Below, piece by piece: positions 25,401-37,200 of a DNA stretch of 64,000 nt. Each line of letters opens with the position of its first letter. Position 1 is the stretch's first letter. Position numbers and translations under genes: made by a program. The notes under the pieces were generated by a model. It searched no databases and had not been told where the DNA came from. It saw only the letters and a program-made list of their open reading frames with translations. Source of the DNA: Apoda limacodes (Eukaryota > Arthropoda > Insecta > Lepidoptera > Limacodidae); contig OX291546.1 of assembly GCA_946406115.1 (NCBI GenBank), positions 16,113,019-16,177,018 on the forward strand, written 5' to 3'.

Positions 25401-28228
25401 TGTGTATCTGCTGAGAAGTATTTGTCTCGCTAAATCCGTTAACCAGAACCAGATTTGAAAGTGTGGGTCTACTAAGGAATTTCTTTCTCACTAGATTCAG
25501 TTGTGGATCTGATAAAAAATTTGGTGTCGGCTAGGTTTGTTGTCCCCTAGGCTGGGGAGATAACGGAACTTACTTTCTAATACTATTACTCGTATTTCCC
25601 CTGTCATATTCTTATTTTTACCCACTTTAAAAAAGGAGGAGGTTCGCGAATGGTCTGTAGGTACCTATATAAGAGATATTATTAATTCAAAACTAAAAAT
25701 TAACCGACTTTATAAAATGAGGATCCATACTAATACTAATATTGTAAATTCGAAAGTGTCGGTGTCTGTCTGTCTATCAATCTGTTAAATTTCACGGTTG
25801 GACCAATTGTGATGAATTTAATATGGAGATAGTTTGAACCGCAAAAGACAAGAAAAATACTGTTTTTCTTAATATATATTTTATTTTATATATTAAAAAA
25901 AAATTTAACTATTGATCTTACACGTGTAGTTATTTTACAAAAGTTATAGATCTCATCAAGATCTTTATTTCAAATGACAGCTGTCAAACTAGTAAGGTCT
26001 ATATCTCCGTAACTATTGATCGTAGACTAGTAGTTTCCCTAGTAGAAATGATAGATCTCATCAAGATCTTTATTTCAAATGACATCTGTCAAACTAGAAA
26101 GGTCTATATCTCCGTAACTATTGATCGTAGACTAGTAGATCCCCTAGTCTACGATAAATTTTAGGTACCCGAGTAAGTTTTAAGTTACCGAGATATATTT
26201 CTTTATAGTTTGACAGATGTCATTCTGAAATAAAGATCGTATGTGACGTATCATTTCTGTCAAGAAACTACTAGTCTACGATCAATAGTTACGGATATAT
26301 AGTCCTTTCTAGTTTGACAAACAAACCCTAGGGCAGGGATGGCGAACCTTTATTGATGAATATGCCTTTTTTATAAAAAAAATACTACTGTACCTATGAC
26401 GTGCTGTCAAAAAATCTTGGTTACTTAATAATAATGGAGAAAAATTAAACGAATTGGTGTTAACTTAAAGCTATTTAGATACTTGCAGCTCGAAATGTTT
26501 ACAGCAATCGAAATGATTAATAATTTATATTTATCCAAATTAAAAATTTTCGTTAATAATTAAGTATAATTTTCGTTTATAATTAGGTATCATTTTCTAT
26601 AATTACATATTTTTTCAAACATTCTATTTAGTGAGACAATATATTATCATTATATCTAATTTATTTTAACATTATTTTTAAAATAGATCTATTGGCAATG
26701 AAAATTCTCATTAGATCCAGTTTATTAGAAAACAGATCTACTGAGAAAAAAATATCTCACTAGATCCATTATGGATCTGGACAATGGATCTAGTGAGAAT
26801 GATCCGTTTTTACGATAGAGCAAAAAAAAATTAAAATGTTATTTTTATATTTATTATTTGTTACATAATTCCCCATTATACCGCTATTATTCTGTGAAAA
26901 ATTCTGGCTGCTTTCAATTTTGGTCTAAAAGCCTTTTAATGGGCGGACAGGCGGACAGACAGACAGCGTAGGCTTGGGACGCTCTGGGTACGGAATCCTA
27001 AAAATGAAGATCATACAGACTATAATAATTATCAATCCATAAATATATTATCATTAATAGACAAAATTGTTGAAAGGTTTTTAGGTAATGAAATCAATGC
27101 ATATCTTATCAGGAACAGTAGTATAAATGATAAAAATTTGGATTCCAAAAATAATATAAGAACTACTCAGCTGTTGTATGAGTTTTCAAATGCAGTCAAT
27201 GAATGAAATGAAACGAGTACTTGAATGAAACAAAATACAAGTTTGTTGTCTAGATTGAATTCAGCAAAACTTTGGACTGTTCGACTCTTTTTGAAAAATT
27301 AGCACAAAATGGTATACAAGGCTCGTATAATAATATCATGAAAATCAGTATACAACTATAAAATGGGAACAGAATTTAGTAAACCGAAATATATAAAGAG
27401 AGGAACCGCACAAATATATTCGGCCCTGCTCAATACTTCATATTATTATATGTTAACGATATGCTGAATGCTATAAGAGGACGGTATACAAATTTGCTGA
27501 CGACACCTGCCTTTTAAAAGCTCTTCAAAGTGTTAGGAAGCTCAAATGCTACTGCAAGATGGCTTTAATTAACTTGCAAATGGGCCCATGATGCTGGCTT
27601 AGTGATAAACCAGAAATAAACTAAATCTCTTCATATACACTCTTCTCATCAATGTTTTCATTAGAATAATTGAGTATGGTCATGTACGCCATTTCAATTT
27701 GTTGACAAGCACCTGTACACAGGACTCATTATTTATGCCAGGTTTTTATGCCGACATGATAAAATGCATATATGTCAAAAACACTTTGGGTGGTACTATG
27801 GATCCAATAGAAAAGAAACCTAAAGACATAAATTTAAAACAAATAAAAGTTAATTTTGAGAATACGACGAAAAATGAAAAGTTTTATGACATTTACAATA
27901 ACGTATTTGACCATTGGCTATGTAAAGAAGTTATGAAAAGAGTTTCCAATTGCGAGTATAATGATGCAAAATATTATTACTTACCACAGAGAACTGTCAT
28001 AAGGACTAGTAGTAGTACCACTCCTGTTAGACCTACTTTTTATCATGCAATGTCCAGAAACAAGTCCAAATTTTATTGTAGTAATACTTAATATGCCATT
28101 GCGATTTAGGGAAAAGAAAAATGGTTTTATCGCAGATATTCGAAAGGCCTTTTTACAAATTAATATAAAATATTTTAAGCTTTATCTGGTAGAAAATAAA
28201 TTACAGGTTTTTATAGAGTCGGTTTTGG

Positions 28229-28261
<33 letters not shown>

Positions 28262-31200
28262 CTTCGTATGTTTATTTATATAGATGTTGTATGACAGAAT
28301 TCAGTTCATAAATGATTTAAACATTTTATGTTTTATTTTTTATAATCATATTTATTATAATAGGATATTTATTTCAATTTGTATTAAAATTATTCAACCT
28401 ACTTTTAATATTATATTTATCCAGTTTCCTCTTGAAAGTTGTCTGGCAGAAATCGCCTATAGCGATAAGACCACCTCAATTGTTAACATTGTAGTTGTTT
28501 AAATTATATATTTTTTGTGCAATAAAGAATACTAAATAATAACAGTGTCTAGGCAAATATAATTTAATGATTAACTATGTTGTAACTTATACCGTTTCAA
28601 ATCTATTACTATCAGTCTCCTGAGCTAATGTTTTTTTCCAATATCATGAATCAAAACCCCCAATTTGTTATCTATCTATCAACCCCCCCTGAATTTGAAT
28701 AACCATTTTCTGAAAATTTACTAGATCCTCTCTACTTACGACACTGGTGACGCTGTTTGTCGACATAATAATAATTCAGTAACTTACAAATAATAGTTTT
28801 GTCCTATTTTGAATCCGTTGAATTTAAAACTCATAGCAAATAATGTTGGATTGTAGCTCCTAGCAAGAAAGGGCTGCTAGTTAGGCCAAAACCGGCTCTA
28901 TAAAAACCTGTAATTTATTTTCTACCAGATAAAGCTTAAAATATTTTATATTAATTTGTAAAAAGGCCTATCGAATATCTGCGATAAAACCATTTTTCTT
29001 TTCCCTAAATCGCAATGGCATATTAAGTATTACTACAATAAAATTTGGACTTGTTTCTGGACATTGCATGATAAAAAGTAGGTCTAACAGGAGTGGTACT
29101 ACTACTAGTCCTTATGACAGTTCTCTGTGGTAAGTAATAATATTTTGCATCATTATACTCGCAATTGGAAACTCTTTTCATAACTTCTTTACATAGCCAA
29201 TGGTCAAATACGTTATTGTAAATGTCATAAAACTTTTCATTTTTCGTCGTATTCTCAAAATTAACTTTTATTTGTTTTAAATTTATGTCTTTAGATTTCT
29301 TTTCTATTGGATCCATAGTACCACCCAAAGTGTTTTTGACATATATGCATTTTAGCATGTCGGCATAAAAACCTGGCATAAATAATGAGTCCTGTGTACA
29401 GGTGCTTGTCAACAAATTGAAATGGCGTACATGACCATACTCAATTATTCTAATGAAAACATTGACGAGAAGAGTGTATATGAAGAGATTTAGTTTATTT
29501 CTGGTTTATCACTAAGCCAGCATCATGGGCCCATTTGCAAGTTAATTAAAGCCATCTTGCAGTAGCATTTGAGCTTCCTAACACTTTGAAGAGCTTTTAA
29601 AAGGCAGGTGTCGTCAGCAAATTTGTATACCGTCCTCTTATAGCATTCAGCATATCGTTAACATATAATAATATGAAGTATTGAGCAGGGCCGAATATAT
29701 TTGTGCGGTTCCTCTCTTTATATATTTCGGTTTACTAAATTCTGTTCCCATTTTATAGTTGTATACTGATTTTCATGATATTATTATACGAGCCTTGTAT
29801 ACCATTTTGTGCTAATTTTTCAAAAAGAGTCGAACAGTCCAAAGTTTTGCTGAATTCAATCTAGACAACAAACTTGTATTTTGTTTCATTCAAGTACTCG
29901 TTTCATTTCATTCATTGACTGCATTTGAAAACTCATACAACAGCTGAGTAGTTCTTATATTATTTTTGGAATCCAAATTTTTATCATTTATACTACTGTT
30001 CCTGATAAGATATGCATTGATTTCATTACCTAAAAACCTTTCAACAATTTTGTCTATTAATGATAACATATTTATGGATTGATAATTATTATAGTCTGTA
30101 TGATCTTCATTTTTAGGGTTCCGTACCCAGAGCGTCCAGAGTTAATCATTAAATTATATTTGCCTAGAAACTGTTATTATTTAGTATTCTTTATTGCACA
30201 AAAAATATATAATTTAAACAACTAAAATGTTAACAATTGAGGTGGTCTTATCGCTATAGGCGATTTCTGCCAGACAACTTTCAAGAGGAAACTGGATAAA
30301 TATAATATTAAAAGTAGGTTGAATAATTTTAATACAAATTGAAATAAATATCCTATTATAATAAATATGATTATAAAAAATAAAACATAAAATGTTTAAA
30401 TCATTTATGAACTGAATTCTGTCATACAACATCTATATAAATAAACATACGAAGCAAATATAAATATATATATATATAGGCATAATCTCATATAATATAA
30501 TTCTAGTGTAATACGTAAACCTGTGATATTTCATACCTTATCCAATTACAGTAAAGAATATAGACGCTGATTGTCCTATTATAAGTGGTAATTAATTCAT
30601 TTACAGTGAACGAGCTATCATAAAATTGGGTGAAATGTGAAGAAGTTTTAGGCAAAAGATTTGTAGACGGTTGTAAGAGTTGAGTAGAAGAGCCAAGGAA
30701 TTTGGAAACGTTTTTTAAACGACTTCAAATAAATGAGGGTTCTCAGTTTAATCCGTGTGTTTGTATGTATGTATCCGCGATTATCTTGCGTTTGGCTGAA
30801 CCGTTTCAGATGTGGTTTTCAGAAAAGTATTTGTTACATTCTGGAGAAAGTTTTGGTATACAACAATGGATACCCATGTTCCCATGGTCATCAGGTCAGG
30901 ATATATTGATGGGATCCTGGAGATATCAAGGGAACTCTTAAAAATTTTATAGGCACACTTAAAGCTATTTAGGTTATAGATTTTACTACTTAGGTGGCAA
31001 ACAAGCTTACAGTCCGCCTTATAAGCGGTAAGCGGTCTTCACAGCCTATAGACGCTTGCAACACCTAAGGCATCATTCGCGCGTTGCCGACCCTTTAAAA
31101 AATTAATAACTTCTTTCTTAAAGAACCCCATCCGAGGTGTGAGGATGAAATCTCTGCCGATGGTGAGCGGTGCGAGGGTAGAAAGTAGCCGTAAACATTT

Positions 31201-34200
31201 CCTTTTAACACATCCCATTATACAAGTGTAGAACACACACAGAGAGGCAAAGTCTCTCCTCAGATACGGCTAGTGAATTTAGGATCGTTAACGATTCTTC
31301 AGTTTATGAAAAAATAAGCCAATAAGGTCACTAAAAAGGTAAAAATAATTATTTCAAAAATCTAATCAAAATTACAGTTTGAAGTTGATGTTGGGCAAGT
31401 AAAATTTGTTATAAACTGTTAGAGAGGTAGATACCAACTTTAAGCTGAAGATTAGTACAAGGTCGTAAGAGTTGAGTAGTAGAACCATGAAATTTGAAAC
31501 GTTTTTTCAGAAACAGTTACTGTTGATGGAATGAACAGAATGGAGTAGAAAAGAGTAAGCATGGGTGCATTCCGGCGAAAGCTACTTGAGTTTCAATCAA
31601 TATTGTAAGATATGATCATGTTATATTTAGTTGCTCCTCAGTAGGATCTGGGACCTAATTCTCACTTCATCCGAGATAATCTCGTATTAGAGATTATCTG
31701 GAAGACACCATCTCGACTGCAAAATTTCAATCGTCGACATCTTTTTCTCGTTTGCTGTATTCTCACAATGAATCGAAACAACCTTCAAACGAAATGTCGT
31801 TCGAAGCGGTGAAATGCTGCCATTGTGAACCGGGTACTCTATGAGGTATGTTCCGTTGCATTCTTTTAGAGCGTTTTTAAAAACGCCTACTCTAGTATGC
31901 CTCTTTTGATATATTAAAAAAGGTTTCAGTGACTACGAAATGCTTGAAGCAACATTTTACTTGTGTTTTATCATTATTAATACGGAAATAATAAGTATAA
32001 CTAAGATTGTAAACTAAATCCCTATTTCAAGAAATTACTATAATCTTTAAACGGAACGCAGTTGGACATAAATAAAAAAAAACTTTGTTTGTTTTTGTTG
32101 AGTGTTTTATTCACAAATTATGTAAGATATGTTGTACCAACAGATAGGACACTTACTCTATGATCGGAGGAGTTAAGAGTTTTATTTTCGAGAGAAAACA
32201 CCGCAAGATGGCGCTACTTCTAGTGATAGCGACATCGATATAAGTGATGTTCGTTATCGATATATTAAGGATGATTTTTTATAGTTGTCTTATATAAATC
32301 TTTGTGAGCAGGCCACGTTGAGGCTTAATGCCCTATGTTATCGCGCTAATAGAAACTAAATATAGGCTAAGCCTTAACTTAGCGTGCTAATTTATGATGA
32401 CATTCATGTTAGTAAACACTTAACATCATGAATAACATTATAAATTAGGGACCTAAGTTGAGGGTAATCTGTTATCGGTTTCTCTTAACGTAATAATTAA
32501 CGGCATCAAACTTTAATGTGGCCCAACCACAAATCTACCAGAATATACACTAGATTTGTTTAGAGTGGGATGTAAAGGAAACAAAAACTGCTATATCTTT
32601 TTTTTTATTTATAGTAGGTACAAATTTTCACCGTTTATATTTCCATTAAATTATTTCTTTAGTTTTTTTAACTTCATTTTTCGAAAATTCTGTATGCAGA
32701 CTCTTTTTCACTGCTATGCACATGTTACTTGCCTGGTACATTTCCAGCTCTATATCTGTTGTTCTGAAAAAGAATGTTGATTATAAGTCAAGAATGGATA
32801 ATATATACAACTGGATCTCGAGTAAGGGCAACTGAATGAAAACTGATTAACATGATTTACACTCGGCTTGTTTACAGGGTTCAAACATTTCATTCAGTAT
32901 TTTCAATTACATTTTGTTAAGTGTTTTTTTTAAATTGCAAGAAATTGGATTTTAAGTTAATACCTTTTGAAATTACTTTTAATGATTTTGCATCTTATTT
33001 CTGTTATTTCATTCCACTGGTTGTTTGTGTAAAGTAGTAAAAGAGAAAAGTTTCAATGACATATTCACTTACAAAAATCCATATCCAATTATATCTATCC
33101 TATGCTAATTATTTAGAATACACATAATAAGGTCTACTTACTTTCACAATTAGAACTTGGTTAGGAAACTGTTGTTTAAATAACTACATAGTTATCATAT
33201 TCCAGAAGCCTCTTTCAATTGGTACCCATGGGGAAGATTAATCAATTAATATAAAAGATTTTGAATTTGCAAAATCAATTATAACGTTGCAATTTGTATG
33301 ATCCATCCATTCCTGTGAAATAAAAAAAACTTAAGATATTTAAAATTTTCTACCAAGAACATACCAACAAAACAATAAATTATAAAGGGGCATTGTTGAC
33401 AAGCATTATAGCATTGAATGCACTCTTTGCTCTCTAAGTGCACATTCGATAGTTATGTTTACCAAAAATTAATGCGCTATGACATAACATCCAGTCCGCA
33501 ATCAACGCATTAGCTGCACATGCTTAGGAGGTTGGCTGTCAAATAATGAACAACCATAATGTTTGTTTACATTTGGTGAACACTTGTTTTAATGCCTATG
33601 CGATGTCATAGCTATCAATTCTATTAGCAGAATGCAGCTAAACTATGACAAACTGTTTTAACTTGAACTTTTTGTCAAATAAATTATAGTCCACACTGTT
33701 TCATTCCAGAATGTTATCCAGAATGCAGAAAGGAAATTAAAAAAGTGGTTTTGGAATAGCAGATTAAAATAGGATGGGAACGTTATATAAATATGCAATA
33801 GACAGTACTAGGGAAAATATATCATTCTAGATTACTTACCTAAAGTATTTACTAGAATATTCTGAAGTCATTGTATACTGCAACTGTGGTGTCCATTTCT
33901 TTTGCCAAGAAGTGTGTCGGGCAAGTTTCTTGACCTTTGGTGTGTCCGACCAACTAAAAACTTTACTTTCAAATGTTTGGTAAGTACCAATTTTCTTCGT
34001 GTCACTGGCTCCTGTTGTAGAGTTAGCTAACTGCTTAGCAGAATAACAATATTTATATAACACGGTATTTTTAAAACCAGCACAACAAATCAAGTCTGCA
34101 ACTCAAAAATCAACACTTTCATAAAAAACACTGGTGTTCTATATAGAAATAACTCCTTTAAGTGTTTACAAATAAGCCAAATCCTTTAATAATCAAAATA

Positions 34201-37200
34201 AGTTTAGAAATACTAAATTCGTTTAAAAGCAATCAATGGTAAACAATCAAAATGGCGCCACCGGACGGGGGGCGAGCGGGAGTGCGATATGCGCGCCATC
34301 TGCCTGTAATTTCTCTTGATAGCAGAACTCGTAGAATTATATGAACTGTCAACGCCGTGGTTTTATTTGTTTATTTGGTTGAGAATTTTAAGTTATTTTT
34401 ATTTTTCAAAGGTGTAATTGTGTTTATTAAATTTTTCCCACATGATATTACCACCTAGTATTTTCAAAAGCACTAAAGATGGCGGCGCCGGACCTCAAAA
34501 ATTTTTAACAGTGTATGTGATGTAACCTAGTGTTTGTTGTGATGGAAATCAATTGAAATAGAAGAATATTATTGTCATGGGTGACTTTGAAAACTGCGAA
34601 ATTCGGCCAATCAATCAATTGAGAAAAGACTAATATTGTATTATGAAAGGAATAAAGGTAAAAAAAATATCATATTTGGTAAAATAAGTCTTTTTTTTTC
34701 CGCCCTTTTAATTACTCTGACCTATATTTTAGACATTTATATTAGATTTTAAAGCATATAGTTTACGCTAAGAGTAGAATTAATGTTTAGAACCCAATCA
34801 TTTTGAACTAAAATTGTCATGATTCGAATGCGAGATGTAGTCTCGAACGGTCCTGACCACTCGAAGCAGTTCGAGCGCCTTGCGTTCGAGAAATGTCGGA
34901 TTCGATATTATCAGAATTGCTTTACTACATTTTCGTTCGAGAAAAGCTTAAATTTATTTATTTCGAATTCGTGATCAATTCGATCGCGTATGAATTGGCT
35001 CCCAGGTATGCTAGCGTCGGCATAGTTAAGATCCGATTATTAATAACAAAGTTAGAATTTTTGCAGCCTACGTAATGAGGAAAAGAATTTTTTGCTCAAC
35101 TCATTGATTTTTTTGTGGTTGCCACGACAATATCTGGTCAATGTAAATGTCAAGATTTTTCACACAGTTATAAGAGTTCCATTACAGATAATTGGTTGCC
35201 AGCTGTTGCCAATCTACTTTGGCAATGAGTCTTAAACTTGCTATTATTATGGTTTTTTACTGAGATTTACTTGTAAACCGTTTGATTCACTCCAATCAAC
35301 AATACATCGAATATCAGTGTTTATTATTTTTATCGATTTATGAAGGTCCGCCAAAGAAGATTGTGTGTAAATTTGTTAATCGCCTGCATACAGATAGAGA
35401 GAGCTGACATGAGATTGAATGATTATAGATACTAAAGAGAAGTGGAGACAACAGGCCACCTTGCGGGACGCCGGCACACGTATTGCACTAGGATGAAAAG
35501 TAATCATTAAAACAAATACGCTATCGCCGTCCACACAAGTAACTCTGAAACCAGTCAACAACAGTTGGAGATATGTTAGGAAGACGAAGGCGAGCTAACA
35601 GAATAATAACGAAGTGATTGGAATTAAAGGCATGACTAAAGTAGATAAGTAGTACTTTAAAAACTGTCAGCTGCATATTTTTCATTCCTGACCGAATATC
35701 ATCAGCAAATTTCACCAGTGAGGTATTCGTACTTTAGCAAGGACGGAAACCGGATTAGAAAGCATTAAAAAGGTTATTTTTGTTTAGAAAATGATTAAGA
35801 ACAACAATTTACAGTTAACGCAGTCACTACCAATTGAATTCGAAGCAATAGAATGAACGCTATTTTTAACATCGAAATTCGTAAATTGTCTAAAAGTAAA
35901 AGCAGAAAAGTTGTTAGTTGGGACGATAGAAATAAATCTTGGCGTACTGTTTTTTCTGTCAGCTTCAAAGGCCACAGGATAAGAGAAATGTTGGATTATA
36001 GTATTAAAGTCTATCTAAAATGTCCCTTAGAAATAAGGTGACGCTTTACAAAACTTGTATACGGCCTATACTCACATACGCGAGTTTTTGGTCACATAAA
36101 AACTACTACCTTGCAAGTCTTACAATATCGCTTTATGCGAGGCGCAGCAGACGCCCCGTACTACATGCGAAATATGGATCTCCATAGCGATTTCGAGCTA
36201 CCGACTATCAAAGCTTTCATCAAAGACGCGTTAAAACGCTACTTTGAGAAGGCAGCCCTGCACCTCAATCTTCTTGTCTTGCTTGCAATTACGACCCCCC
36301 CCAATCGACTAAGACAATGATATAACCACTAGGCTCACAGCTCAAGCGCCTTCTGCACCCGCGGCCTCGAACACAGCTTATACAAATATATACAGAATAC
36401 GTACGGAGCTTTAGATAGATCACTCTTGCGCGATATAGCAGGTATACAAAATTCACTAACATAACTGGGCGCTTTAACTAGTTAGATTTAATAGTTAGAA
36501 TAGGCGAGGGCTGAAGAGTTTCTTGACGTTTCTTCTCTTCAGAACACCTTTGCTTTTCCGAAACGATGGTAAATTTAGTCAGATTTAGTTTTTAAGAGCG
36601 CTTGACCAAGCTGAGGTACTTGTCCACACCACCATTGCAAAGGTGCACCCTTGTGTCAATCAATAGTAGAGTCAGTCCGCATGTAGTTGTCAAGGCCATC
36701 TGCGGTCAACAACAGTAGACAGTAGTATGAAAAAAGCTATACGTTTGGTTTATTTTTTTAACATAATTATCCAAGTCATTGTGTGTTTTTCCGCCTGGAT
36801 TTAAAACTAGCTGATATCATGCCAGTAAATAGCATTAGGTAAGTATTAAATTTATGTTGCAACATTTTGCACAAGAGCACTAAATAGACTACTTAGTGCT
36901 TATGTTACTAAATATTGCGAAATTTTATTACTTAATATTGTTTATTTTATAAACATAGAAAATAAAAATTCTTTGATAATCACAGACGGAATAGAAAAGT
37001 ATAAGTCATTATTTGCATAGAATATGGGTTACATTAATGATATTACATAATTTTTGGTCCATACATATTCAACCATTTTAAATAGAAATTAACATTACGA
37101 AACTTGAAGAAAACACAATTTACAATTATTTCACAAAAATCAAAATATTTTATAAATTAGGTAAAAGAAATGAAAATCGGGTACACGGAACTTAGGCATC

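Noticed and set aside
30702..30941. 79-codon plus-strand frame
   Set aside because: The DNA is an interspersed repeat of a kind common in moth genomes; no motif or codon signature was seen.
33181..33323. Extra gene C exon after the acceptor TTTATTTCACAG
   Set aside because: Joined in phase with exon 1 it gives only about ten residues before a stop; the 24-codon open reading would need a different phase. The exon at 32763-32646 fits better, so this is kept only as an alternative.
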